This document shows, piece after piece, positions 6,008-12,127 of a stretch of DNA of 24,811 nt (positions are counted from its first letter, which is position 1; the number at the start of each line of letters is the position of its first letter). Origin of the DNA: a virus; IMG/VR virus record IMGVR_UViG_3300044990_001033, positions 1-24,811 of that record; one strand, given 5' to 3'. A program made the translations under genes and the position numbers. Under the pieces are notes generated by a model. It ran no database searches and was not told where the DNA came from. It saw only the letters and a program-made list of their open reading frames with translations.

Positions 6008-6648
6008 GATGCGCTCCTGATCTGGTCTTTTCGCGTCACTTGGCTGCTGGCCTGTCCGGTCTTGCGGATGAAGATTTCGACCCTGGGCTGGTCGCTGAAT
6101 CGCTTATCCACGATGACCCGTTTCACCTGGCAATCGTCCAGCCAAGCCACCCCGTTGAGGGCATCCTTCGCCGCCTTGCCGATGTTGTCCGCGTCGGGTC
6201 GGCTGGTGTGCGCGATCTGTGCGTTCAGGGCTGCCTGGCGTTTCCAGTCCGGCCAGCTTTGCGCTGGTGCGAAGTAGGCGATGACCTCGACCTTGAGCGG
6301 TCCTTGCAGGGGCGGCTCTCCGCCCATCGCTGCCCTGGCCTGGTCCTTCGCGTCGGCTTCCCACTTCCGTGTTTTCTCCGGCGTGTGGTTGCCATTGGTT
6401 TTTCTCCCAAGTGTTTGGCGATGGGCGTACATGCTGGATACGATGCCGAACGGGCCGCCAGCCAGAAAGGCGGCGACCTCGCTCGGGCTTGCTCCGGGCA
6501 TGAGGCGATAGAGAGCCAGGTGGCCAGCGCCAATGGCGAAACTGGTCAGAAAGGCGGATTTGTAGTGGCCCTGGTTGACGTTCTGGCTTTGGAAGCCAAG
6601 GGCAAACACCGAGACGTAGACGCTGGCGAATAGGAGTAGCTCGGTCAT
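6004..6648 (-). CDS. RusA-type Holliday junction resolvase with an N-terminal membrane-like extension
   Basis: Residues about 85-195 form a RusA domain: TPEKTRKWE, then [17 protein letters not shown] and WLDDCQV, giving the acidic catalytic set D152, D154 and D171. RusA enzymes cut Holliday junctions during phage recombination and replication. Residues 1-78 ([43 protein letters not shown]) are hydrophobic and look like a separate small phage membrane protein. The usual first RusA strand with its KGRPR segment is eroded to LGRKTNGNH. This looks like an in-frame fusion of two neighbouring phage genes. It overlaps the intI stop by four bases, so the two are translationally coupled. Confidence 0.75.
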   Translation of the reverse strand: MTELLLFASVYVSVFALGFQSQNVNQGHYKSAFLTSFAIGAGHLALYRLMPGASPSEVAAFLAGGPFGIVSSMYAHRQTLGRKTNGNHTPEKTRKWEADAKDQARAAMGGEPPLQGPLKVEVIAYFAPAQSWPDWKRQAALNAQIAHTSRPDADNIGKAAKDALNGVAWLDDCQVKRVIVDKRFSDQPRVEIFIRKTGQASSQVTRKDQIRSAS

Positions 6649-7661
6649 GAGGAGATCCGATCCAGCGGGCTCGCCACCCCACGCCCACCGCGATTAAGCA
6701 CGTGGGTATAGATCATCGTCGTCTTCACATCCGAGTGGCCAAGCAGCTCCTGCACCGTCCGGATGTCGTAATTCATTTCGAGTAGATGTGTGGCGAACGA
6801 GTGGCGCAAACAGTGCGGATGCACCGGCTTCGCAATGCCCGCCGCGAACGCCGCCGCCTTCACCGCCCGCTGAATATTCCGCTCGCCCCAATGATGCCGG
6901 CGAACCGCCCCGGAACGCGGATCGCGCGAGTAGGTCGGCGCGGCGAAAACATACTGCCACGCCCACTCCATCGGTGCCTTCGGATACTTCCGCCTCAACG
7001 CATCCGGCAACTCCACATCCGCGTGCCCGGAAGCTAGGTCGACGTCATGCCAACGGCGCCGAGCGACCAGATGTTCCCGCAACGGCTGCACCAACTTCGA
7101 CGGCAACATCGTCACCCGATCCTTACCCCCTTTGCCGTCCCGGATCGTTACCGATAACGAAGCCAGATCCAGATCTTTCACCCGCAGCCGCAGGCACTCC
7201 AGCAGCCGCATCCCGGTCCCATACAGCAGCTGCACGATCAGCCCATTCGTATCCGGCTTCAAATGCCGGATAAGTGAAGCTGCCTCAGCCTGGGTTAACA
7301 CCGTCGGCAAATGCTTGCTCGGCTTCGCCCGGGTGATGTTGTCCAGCCAAGGCAAGTCCACGTCCAGGACGTCGCGGTACAAAAACAGCAAGGCCGCCAG
7401 CGCCTGATTCTGAGTGCTCGCCGCCACGGTTCTCTCTGTCGCCAAGTGAGACAAGAACGACTCGATCTCGGGCGCCCCCATATCCTTCGGATGGCGTTTC
7501 CCATGGAAGAAGATGAACCGCTTCACCCAGTGGATATAGGCCTGCTCGGTGCGTAAGGCGTAATGCTTGGTTCTGAGCAAGGCACGGATTTGCGCCAGCA
7601 AACGCGGCGGTTGTTGAACGACAGGCGTTGCTGTCGTGTTGTGACTGTCAGTAACTAGCAT
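6645..7661 (-). CDS. intI: Integron integrase (tyrosine recombinase)
   Basis: Catalyses attI x attC and attC x attC recombination. The tyrosine-recombinase set is complete: R152 (GTGMRLLEC), K177/K180 (GKGGKDR), H283 and R286 ([14 protein letters not shown]), H309 (LLGHSD) and nucleophile Y318 (MIYTHVL). The IntI-specific insertion is present at about 214-260: [20 protein letters not shown], then [11 protein letters not shown], which distinguishes it from XerC/D and phage integrases. At 338 residues it is typical length. ATG 7661 has a strong AGGAGG seven bases upstream. It lies 30 bases after the preceding cassette gene and overlaps the resolvase gene by four bases, so it is co-transcribed with the phage early operon rather than driven by a visible promoter of its own. 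Confidence 0.95.
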   Translation of the reverse strand: MLVTDSHNTTATPVVQQPPRLLAQIRALLRTKHYALRTEQAYIHWVKRFIFFHGKRHPKDMGAPEIESFLSHLATERTVAASTQNQALAALLFLYRDVLDVDLPWLDNITRAKPSKHLPTVLTQAEAASLIRHLKPDTNGLIVQLLYGTGMRLLECLRLRVKDLDLASLSVTIRDGKGGKDRVTMLPSKLVQPLREHLVARRRWHDVDLASGHADVELPDALRRKYPKAPMEWAWQYVFAAPTYSRDPRSGAVRRHHWGERNIQRAVKAAAFAAGIAKPVHPHCLRHSFATHLLEMNYDIRTVQELLGHSDVKTTMIYTHVLNRGGRGVASPLDRISS

Positions 7662-7728
7662 TGCCGTGCCTCCTGACGTTATTGAGGTGGTTTAGGCGAC
7701 ATCAGGTGTCGTCGAATTTAAGTTGGCC
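7662..7728 (+). other. attI site (primary cassette insertion site)
   Basis: Between intI and the first cassette, ending in the core G|TTGGCC at 7722-7728, whose continuation complements the outer box of the first attC (7722-7732 against 8016-8026, 10 of 11). It contains a small inverted repeat CGACA-N5-TGTCG (7697-7711) that could be an integrase binding site. It also carries the intI ribosome site and the last ten codons and stop of whichever leftward gene reads in, currently the gene at 7692-8003. Exact left limit is a guess. Confidence 0.7.
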
Positions 7729-8003
7729 GACAAAACCGCTGCCTCGCCATCAAAGTACCCGATCATATATGCCTCTCCCTCTTCTTCGGTCGTGTTGCAA
7801 TCTGGCGGCACCACTCCGGCAAGCATGTGCTTGATCATCTCTTTCGCCTGGTTGGCCGTAAGCAGGTTCGTCCCAATCGGCCAGTGAGGACTGTCATGCT
7901 CGTGAACAGACCGGAACGAAATCCCGGCATCTGGGTGGAAATCTTTCGGCAGTTTCCATCCCAGGAACTGGTCCACCATTTGGTCAATCATCGTCTTCGC
8001 CAT
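7692..8003 (-). CDS. Cassette 1 gene: phage protein with WPIGTNLLTANQAKEM motif (103 aa)
   Basis: The start ATG 8003 (MAKTMIDQMVDQFLGWKLPK) follows AGAAAGG; the longer frame would begin inside attC. The core DAGISFRSV...SPHWPIGTNLLTANQAKEMIKHML is a block I recognise from small phage proteins of unknown function. Codons beyond 7722 (L-N-S-T-T-P-D-V-A-stop) are not cassette sequence but attI, so the protein has a tail supplied by the integron platform. It is antisense to its own attC and lies 30 bases before intI. Confidence 0.75.
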   Translation of the reverse strand: MAKTMIDQMVDQFLGWKLPKDFHPDAGISFRSVHEHDSPHWPIGTNLLTANQAKEMIKHMLAGVVPPDCNTTEEEGEAYMIGYFDGEAAVLSANLNSTTPDVA

Positions 8004-8019
8004 CTCATACCTTTCTGCC

Positions 8020-8087
8020 GGCCAACCCGGCATTGGAGAGGGATGCTTCGCCTGTCGGCTCCGCACCCCTAAATTTTTCGGTTAGCC
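8020..8087 (+). other. attC 1
   Basis: Outer box GGCCAAC (8020-8026), L'' ATTGGAGAGGG, a GC stem, L' CCCCTAAAT, core GTTAGCC (8081-8087). L'' pairs with L' (one mismatch) when G and A are left extrahelical in L'', which gives rightward polarity. It fills the gap between the cassette 1 gene's ribosome site and cassette 2. Confidence 0.75.
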
Positions 8088-8119
8088 GTCACCAGACCGA
8101 ACCAATGACGGCGCCCAAA

Positions 8120-8482
8120 TTAAACCGTGTGCGTACCTTCGACGCCGCGCCGCATGCGCTCGATGGTGCGCTGTTGCAGCCAGTGCTGCGCCTCTTCCAA
8201 GTGCGTCAATGCGCATGCGTTCGCCTTGCAGGCATACGGCCCGGCCTGAAACCCGCGCAGGCGGTCACACAGCACCGCAAGCAGCGCCTCATGCGTAATG
8301 CCATTCACGCCGTTGCCGTCCGCATTGATCGGGCCGTTCTGAAAGCGAAGATGCGTCGGCACCGCTTCGCCGCCTTCAATGTCGTAGGCGTGGTTCGCGT
8401 TGCCGTGGCCCGGCTCGTCCAGCACGGTAATCGTCAGCGTGTCGTTGCCGGGGTTGATCTTGTGTTCGTTCAAAGTGCGCAT
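8120..8482 (-). CDS. Cassette 2 gene: Acb2/Tad1-like helical hairpin protein (candidate anti-defence sponge)
   Basis: The 120-residue product begins MRTLNEHKINPGNDTLTI and contains LRFQNGPI, then two long helices: about 63-80 (THEALLAVLCDRLRGFQ) and about 84-112 (ACKANACALTHLEEAQHWLQ...). The second helix with its ALTxLEEAxxW pattern resembles the hairpin of phage Acb2/Tad1 proteins, known to sequester cyclic nucleotides or cADPR-type signals and so block CBASS or Thoeris. That resemblance is from memory and covers only the hairpin; the beta-rich N-terminal part is different. ATG 8482 follows AAGGA. The gene lies fully inside cassette 2 and is antisense to attC 2. Confidence 0.6.
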   Translation of the reverse strand: MRTLNEHKINPGNDTLTITVLDEPGHGNANHAYDIEGGEAVPTHLRFQNGPINADGNGVNGITHEALLAVLCDRLRGFQAGPYACKANACALTHLEEAQHWLQQRTIERMRRGVEGTHTV

Positions 8483-8522
8483 CTGTCAGTCCTTATAAAA
8501 CCGTGGCTTCATCGGGCGTCAC

Positions 8523-8580
8523 GGCTAACCCGTCAATCAACTCGGACGGCTTTCAGCCGCCGGTTATTTCTGCGTTAGCG
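8523..8580 (+). other. attC 2
   Basis: Outer box GGCTAAC (8523-8529), spacer CCGTC, L'' AATCAACTCGG, small stem ACGGCT/AGCCG, L' CCGGTTATT, spacer TCTGC, core GTTAGCG (8574-8580). L'' pairs perfectly with L' once C and T are extrahelical. The wider box at 8518-8529 complements the cassette 2 start at 8081-8092 in 11 of 12 positions. Confidence 0.85.
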
Positions 8581-8766
8581 CCCAATTTCGCGCACTCGCT
8601 CAATGATCTCGGTCAGATCGTCAAGCTGCTTCTTCGCTTTGTGTTCCCGGAGTACTTTGCTGGTACTGGCCCCATCGCCCATGTTGCCTAGCGAAATCAC
8701 GTCCCATGCCATTGCGAACGGCAGTTTCAAGGCGGTTTCGGTGGTGCGCTTCAGTAGTCTGAACAT
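8575..8766 (-). CDS. Cassette 3 gene: small amphipathic phage-type protein (63 aa)
   Basis: ATG 8766 (MFRLLKRTTETALKLPFAMA) is preceded by GAAAGGAAGAAG. The first 30 residues are amphipathic or weakly hydrophobic (ALKLPFAMAWDVISLGNMG), followed by a charged helix (KAKKQLDDLTEIIERVREIG), a scheme seen in small phage proteins that associate with membranes or filaments; no function is known to me. The TAA stop is formed by the first bases of the cassette (TTA at 8575-8577), inside the attC 2 core. Confidence 0.7.
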   Translation of the reverse strand: MFRLLKRTTETALKLPFAMAWDVISLGNMGDGASTSKVLREHKAKKQLDDLTEIIERVREIGR

Positions 8767-8789
8767 TCTTCTTCCTTTCGTAGTCCGGG

Positions 8790-8858
8790 CGCTAACCCGG
8801 CGTTCAACGCGGACCTTCGCAAGCTGCGCTTGCTCGGCCCGTTAACTCTGCGTTCGGC
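8790..8858 (+). other. attC 3
   Basis: Outer box CGCTAAC (8790-8796), spacer CCGGC, L'' GTTCAACGCGG, GC-rich stem, L' CCCGTTAAC, spacer TCTGC, core GTTCGGC (8852-8858). GTT[C]AACG against CGTTAAC shows the extrahelical C in L''. Bases 8787-8796 complement the cassette 3 start (8574-8583) in 10 of 10 positions. Confidence 0.88.
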
Positions 8859-8860
8859 CT

Positions 8861-9154
8861 CTACAGCACCGCCACCACAGTCTTGTCGGCCGGCAGCATC
8901 GCAACGATCTCGGCAAAGCTTGGCGCCGTTGCCTTGCCTTGCAACTCGGCCAACAGCCCGCCGCGGTTCAGCCCAAACTCGTGTGTCCATACAGGCCGCC
9001 CCAGGGCTTCTTCCACGGCCTTTTGGAACTCGTAGAACGGCATGCAAAGACAGTCTTGCTCCATCTGGAATAGTGCGCGGGTCTTGGCGTCCCACTTCTG
9101 CCAAGCATTGCTGTCGTGAAAGGCAATCGCCTGCTCTTTGGTCAGTTGTTCCAT
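8861..9154 (-). CDS. Cassette 4 gene: small phage protein with LGRPVWTHEF motif (97 aa)
   Basis: The start ATG 9154 (MEQLTKEQAIAFHDSNAW) has GAAAGGAAAACGAA in front; the longer frame would run through attC 4. The segment EFQKAVEEALGRPVWTHEFGL recalls small phage proteins carrying a 'lGRPV.THE' block; the rest is helical. Function unknown. The TAG stop lies within the first ten bases of cassette 4. Antisense to attC 4, co-directional with the phage operon. Confidence 0.75.
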   Translation of the reverse strand: MEQLTKEQAIAFHDSNAWQKWDAKTRALFQMEQDCLCMPFYEFQKAVEEALGRPVWTHEFGLNRGGLLAELQGKATAPSFAEIVAMLPADKTVVAVL

Positions 9155-9183
9155 TTCGTTTTCCTTTCGCTTCGGCACCAGAG

Positions 9184-9286
9184 GCCGAACAATTCGCTCA
9201 GCCCGGAAAACCAACGGCGGGCCACAGCGGTTCATTTTTGGCGGCCGTGCCCGCCGTTGGTTTCCGGCTAGCTCGGGCCGTTGTGC
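9184..9286 (+). other. attC 4, with long imperfect hairpin
   Basis: Outer box GCCGAAC (9184-9190), spacer AATTC, L'' GCTCAGCCCGG, a stem of about 19 bp (GGAAAACCAACGGCGGGC against GCCCGCCGTTGGTTTCC), L' CCGGCTAGC, core GTTGTGC (9280-9286). GCT[C]AGCC against GGCTAGC gives rightward polarity. AGAGGCCGAAC at 9180-9190 is the exact complement of the cassette 4 start at 8852-8862 (11 of 11). Confidence 0.88.
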
Positions 9287-9287
9287 G

Positions 9288-10100
9288 TCAAACCTCGAAC
9301 GCCTGCGCCTGGGCGAAGCTCACGCGAAAGCCTGCCGCGTTGCGATGCCCGCCGCCCCCGTACTGCTTCGCTACTTCGGCCACGTCTGCGCCGTCGTCGC
9401 TCGAACGTAGGCTGAATACCCGACCTTCCGGCGTGTCCCAGTAGCAGGCCGCGAACGGACGCCCCTTCGCCAGTTCGTGTCCGGCGTCGCTGCTCATCGT
9501 GTAGGGCAGGTTCGCCACCGGCACGCGGTGGCCGCCGATCACCATGTCCCGCGTCGTCACTCCGAGCAGTTCCCGAATGTCCTTGAAGTGCTTGCGCTCG
9601 ATGGCCTCGCCTTCGGCCGCCAGCTCATCCGGCGCGGTCGCCATCAGCATGTCCCACACTTGGAAGTCGTAGGGGAACGAAAAGACGTTGGCTTGAATCT
9701 GCCGCGTGTTCTGGAGCGCGAAGCGCCAGAGGTCGCGGTCCTCGATGTGCAGCAACAGCGGCGGCGGTTCCTGGCCTGGGAAGAAGTGTTCCCACGTCAT
9801 CATTGCGCCGCTGTGGCCCATGTCGAACTTCGCCGTCACGTTCGCCGGCAGGTCGACCAAGTTCTCAACTGCCGTCTTGTGATGGTCGAGAATCAAGATG
9901 CTGTTCGCCTTCTCGGCCATTTCCAGCAGCACCGGGCGCTTGTAGCTGAAATCCACCATCACTACGTCCTTGCCCGTCACGTCGGGCGGCGGCTCTTGGT
10001 ACTTGCCGGGGTGGAAGTCAATCTCGCCGAGCGCCTTGCGAACAACCCAGGCGGCCCCAAAGCCGTCGGCACAGTTTCCGTGGTAGATGCACATGCTCAT
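9288..10100 (-). CDS. Cassette 5 gene: DHH/DHHA1-family phosphoesterase
   Basis: The 270-residue protein has the DHH-superfamily metal motifs: YHGNCADGFGAAW (H7, D12), MVDFS (D50), LDHHKT (D72-H73-H74), IEDRDLW (D121) and the C-terminal DHHA1 substrate loop YGGGGHRNAAGF (248-258). The family comprises Mn-dependent exopolyphosphatases and phosphodiesterases that cut short oligoribonucleotides (NrnA type) or cyclic dinucleotides. In a phage setting it could degrade defence second messengers or recycle nanoRNA; the sequence does not decide. ATG 10100 follows AAAGGACATACAA. It is the largest array cassette gene and is antisense to attC 5. Confidence 0.88.
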   Translation of the reverse strand: MSMCIYHGNCADGFGAAWVVRKALGEIDFHPGKYQEPPPDVTGKDVVMVDFSYKRPVLLEMAEKANSILILDHHKTAVENLVDLPANVTAKFDMGHSGAMMTWEHFFPGQEPPPLLLHIEDRDLWRFALQNTRQIQANVFSFPYDFQVWDMLMATAPDELAAEGEAIERKHFKDIRELLGVTTRDMVIGGHRVPVANLPYTMSSDAGHELAKGRPFAACYWDTPEGRVFSLRSSDDGADVAEVAKQYGGGGHRNAAGFRVSFAQAQAFEV

Positions 10101-10133
10101 TTGTATGTCCTTTCTTCGTAGTTACCGTTTGCC

Positions 10134-10203
10134 GCACAACCCGTCGGTCGAGATGGACCGTGCGCAAGAAGCCGCGCCCGGCCCCTCACCTTTTGCGTTA
10201 GAA
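10134..10203 (+). other. attC 5
   Basis: Outer box GCACAAC (10134-10140), spacer CCGTC, L'' GGTCGAGATGG, stem region, L' CCCCTCACC, core GTTAGAA (10197-10203). GGT[C]GAG against CTCACC shows the extrahelical C in the left arm. CGCACAAC complements the cassette 5 start GTTGTGCG (9280-9287) in 8 of 8 positions. Confidence 0.82.
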
Positions 10204-10467
10204 CTCACAATCAACCTTCATTCCAAGCGATTGTCGTAATCCGCACTTCGGACAAACGTACTCGCCGCGCACAATCTGCACACTGGCCCTTGCCTGCCAC
10301 GCTTTCCATGCTTGGTGTGCAGCTATCAACTTATAGCTTTCGCCACTTCGATCGATACTCCTGCACTCTCGGTTCCCGCCAGAAAACCAGACCTCGAACG
10401 CCAACCGCTCTAACTCGGCGTTCGAGGTCGCCGCTTCGCGGCTGGACTCGTCATTCGCTTCGCTCAT
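10198..10467 (-). CDS. Cassette 6 gene: phage-type protein with C-terminal zinc knuckle (89 aa)
   Basis: Starts ATG 10467 in an ATGA overlap with the preceding gene, preceded by GAGGGGTGAGG. The middle part LAFEVWFSGGNRECRSIDRSG...YKLIAAHQAWKAWQAR is a block common in small phage accessory proteins, and the end has CPKCG. Its first about 20 codons are encoded by attC 6 itself, so the recombination site doubles as coding sequence. The TAA stop overlaps the attC 5 core. Function unknown. Confidence 0.75.
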   Translation of the reverse strand: MSEANDESSREAATSNAELERLAFEVWFSGGNRECRSIDRSGESYKLIAAHQAWKAWQARASVQIVRGEYVCPKCGLRQSLGMKVDCEF

Positions 10468-10494
10468 TCCTCACCCCTCAACTCTGCGTTAGCA
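10408..10494 (+). other. attC 6 (last attC of the array)
   Basis: Outer box CTCTAAC (10408-10414), spacer TCGGC, L'' GTTCGAGG, a 45-base variable stem, L' CCTCAAC, spacer TCTGC, core GTTAGCA (10488-10494). GTT[C]GAGG against CCTCAAC fixes polarity. The complement to the cassette 6 start (10197-10205) is 7 of 9. It lies within the coding regions of two leftward genes: the start of the 10198-10467 gene and the end of the 10464-10667 gene. Confidence 0.82.
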
Positions 10495-10667
10495 GGCACA
10501 CCATTCGGCTCTGCCTGCGCTTCCTTTTGCCCCAGCCACCCGAGGAATGCTGACTCGGTATGCGAGTCCTGGTAGTAACGGGGAGCACGCGTCAGTCGCT
10601 GAATCGGGAAGCAGCCAGCTTTCAGTGCCCATTCCTCAAATGCCTTCTGTTCTTCGTCGATGTTCAT
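10464..10667 (-). CDS. Small phage protein upstream of the array; C-terminus built from attC (67 aa)
   Basis: The start ATG 10667 (MNIDEEQKAFEEWALKAG) is in an ATGA overlap with the upstream gene and follows GGGGAAG. AFEEW...YQDSHTESAFLGWLGQKE matches the scheme of small phage proteins with two conserved tryptophan helices. After the cassette boundary at 10488 the frame continues into attC 6 (NAELRGEE). With the array removed it would continue in frame into attI and end NLNSTTPDVA, so it was probably the resident gene next to attI before cassettes arrived. Function unknown. Confidence 0.7.
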   Translation of the reverse strand: MNIDEEQKAFEEWALKAGCFPIQRLTRAPRYYQDSHTESAFLGWLGQKEAQAEPNGVPANAELRGEE

Positions 10668-10972
10668 TCTTCTTCCCCTGTCGATAGCCCGCGGGCTTGT
10701 CGAGCGGTTTTCCACTTTTCGAAAGGCAGCCCATACACATCATGGGCATGGCCGGGAGCGTTCCCGTCGTCTCGGTCGTTTTCGCCGAGTTGTTCCAACA
10801 GTGCCGACATGAGCGCCTTCAGTTCCGTGTTTTCTTCTGTCAGCCGCTCAACCTCTGCCGTCCTGTCAATGCCGGCTAGGCAGTTGCCGCAGGTTCCGGG
10901 GCCGTGCTCAGTGAACATGTCGCCGCATCCGCACGTCGCCAGCGCGAGCAACCGTTTTCTGTCGAGTTCCAT
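10664..10972 (-). CDS. Zinc-finger plus coiled-coil phage protein (102 aa)
   Basis: Starts ATG 10972 with GAAAGGAAACAGG upstream. The N-terminus has CGCGDMF...CGNC, a four-cysteine zinc site, followed by a leucine-rich coiled coil at about 38-63 (AEVERLTEENTELKALMSALLEQL), suggesting a dimeric nucleic-acid or protein-binding factor. It overlaps the next gene by ATGA. It is not inside a recognisable cassette. No family name can be given. Confidence 0.7.
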   Translation of the reverse strand: MELDRKRLLALATCGCGDMFTEHGPGTCGNCLAGIDRTAEVERLTEENTELKALMSALLEQLGENDRDDGNAPGHAHDVYGLPFEKWKTARQARGLSTGEEE

Positions 10973-11017
10973 CCTGTTTCCTTTCCAGGCAGCAGGCCGG
11001 TGAATTCAAACGTTGCA

Positions 11018-12127
11018 TCAGACCACCTTCCAGGCCACCGTCCGCGCTGCCTCGCCCTGGATGCGCACCAGCAATGCCCGCTCCGCATGCCCGGCCTGCA
11101 CGGCGCTGATCGCGCGGCTGTTGGCCTCGATGGTGTCGTCTGTGTCCAGGGCCTCCAGCTCGATCTGGTCGGTGCTGTCGATCAGCAGTATGGCCAGGGC
11201 GCCGCCCGATGCCTGTGCGGTGGCGGCACGGGTGGACAGGGCGTGGATCAGGTCGTCCAGGGCGGCCGGGACTTCTTCCAGTTGGTCGACCTGGAGCTTC
11301 CTGGCGACGTTCTCCAGCACCATGCGGGTGCCGGCTAGGTCGTTGCGGAGCTGGTGGTCGCGCTGCCGGCGCTCTTCGATCAGCTTCTTGGCCTCGTCGA
11401 CGGTGGCTACGCCCAGCAGGCCGAGCAGGATCCCGCCCGCGTCGCCACCGGCCGGGCCAATCTTCTTCTTCATGAATTCCGGGATTTCCTGGGTGGCCGG
11501 TGCTGTCGGCGCCGCCGTGTCCTTCTTGGCCCGGTTGACTTTCTCGTCCCACACCTCGGCCTGGGCCGGCGTCATGTAGTGTTTCAGGACCCGGGCGCGG
11601 TCCTCGTCATAGCCCTGGCGCTCGACGATGCGGCCATCGGCACGGTGCAGCGCCAGATAGGAATCCATCGATTTCGCCGCCACCTTGGCCAGGTCGGCCA
11701 GGGCGTGGGTGGTGATGGGGCCGTGTTTCGCCACCAGCGCGGCGATGCGGTCGCCCTGGGTCTCTTTTTTCTCTTTCATGGGTGTCTCTTTTTTCTCTTT
11801 GCTGGGTTTTGAAGCCGGCTTGGCCGGTGCGGCGGGTTGGGCAATATTTGCCGGCCGTGTCGGCGGCTTTCTGCCGGCGGCGGCCTGGACGCGATAGCCG
11901 ATTACCGGCGTCACAATCCCGGTCGGCCAGTAGACGTTGTGGTCCAGGTCGCCCTTGATCTGCCGATAGGTGCAGATGCGGCGCTCGCCCAGTAAGGTCT
12001 GCACGCCGGCGGCGAACTGCCGGGCCGTCAGCGTGCTGGCCTCGCGCAGCGCCGCTTCGCCGATGGGCGCCTGGGCGGTGGCCTTGGCCAGCGCGGCCAG
12101 AATGACGCCGGTGTGGGAATCGGTCAT
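11018..12127 (-). CDS. Phage early protein with two winged-helix-like segments (369 aa)
   Basis: Starts in an ATGA overlap at 12124-12127. Two regions look like winged helices: about 5-65 (VILAALAKATAQAPIGEAAL, then TARQFAAGVQTLL) and about 125-180 (RIAALVAKHGPITTHALADL, then YLALHRADGRIVERQGYD). They are joined by a linker with a duplicated SKEKKET/MKEKKET unit, encoded by a 24-bp tandem repeat (11760-11807). The C-terminal half is helical and Ala-rich. This arrangement resembles E. coli prophage proteins with repeated HTH units of unknown role (DUF1627-like). Likely a DNA-binding early regulator or replication accessory factor. Confidence 0.6.
   Translation of the reverse strand: MTDSHTGVILAALAKATAQAPIGEAALREASTLTARQFAAGVQTLLGERRICTYRQIKGDLDHNVYWPTGIVTPVIGYRVQAAAGRKPPTRPANIAQPAAPAKPASKPSKEKKETPMKEKKETQGDRIAALVAKHGPITTHALADLAKVAAKSMDSYLALHRADGRIVERQGYDEDRARVLKHYMTPAQAEVWDEKVNRAKKDTAAPTAPATQEIPEFMKKKIGPAGGDAGGILLGLLGVATVDEAKKLIEERRQRDHQLRNDLAGTRMVLENVARKLQVDQLEEVPAALDDLIHALSTRAATAQASGGALAILLIDSTDQIELEALDTDDTIEANSRAISAVQAGHAERALLVRIQGEAARTVAWKVV
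11760..11807. repeat. 24-bp tandem repeat, two copies
   Basis: Two adjacent 24-base units differing at two positions, each built around GTCTCTTTTTTCTCTTT, inside the linker of the 369-residue protein. The unit length is a multiple of three, so copy-number change would keep the frame and only alter linker length (an EKKET unit per copy). Confidence 0.85.

Larger units (their letters stand above)
6645..10494 (+). mobile_element. Phage-borne integron: intI, attI and six antisense cassettes
   Basis: The platform reads intI (leftward), attI, then cassettes bounded at 7723-8081, 8082-8574, 8575-8852, 8853-9280, 9281-10197 and 10198-10488. Each cassette's first bases are the reverse complement of the outer box of its own attC (11/11 for cassette 4, 10/10 for cassette 3, 8/8 for cassette 5, 10/11 for cassette 1). 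The attC polarity is away from intI, the classical geometry, while all six genes run toward intI. Flanking genes on both sides belong to the same leftward phage operon. No attC is found right of 10494. Confidence 0.88.

Noticed and set aside
6645-7661. Considered as a conventional phage integrase (or XerC/D) using attP
   Set aside because: The [11 protein letters not shown]...[11 protein letters not shown] insertion is specific to integron integrases, and attC sites follow directly.
7600-7730. LexA box or Pc promoter near intI and attI
   Set aside because: No CTGT-N8-ACAG was found, and no rightward promoter with acceptable -35/-10 could be supported; a rightward Pc would be antisense to all cassette genes anyway.
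6645-10494. Considered as a reverse integron (as in Treponema denticola), where intI and cassettes share direction
   Set aside because: In those, intI itself is inverted. Here the extrahelical base in the left arm of every attC and the cassette end complementarity show standard intI-attI-attC geometry; only the cassette genes are reversed.
10940-11020. Possible seventh attC right arm (GAATTCAAACGTTGCATC) near 11000
   Set aside because: No matching left arm, no complementary outer box and no extrahelical pattern could be found.
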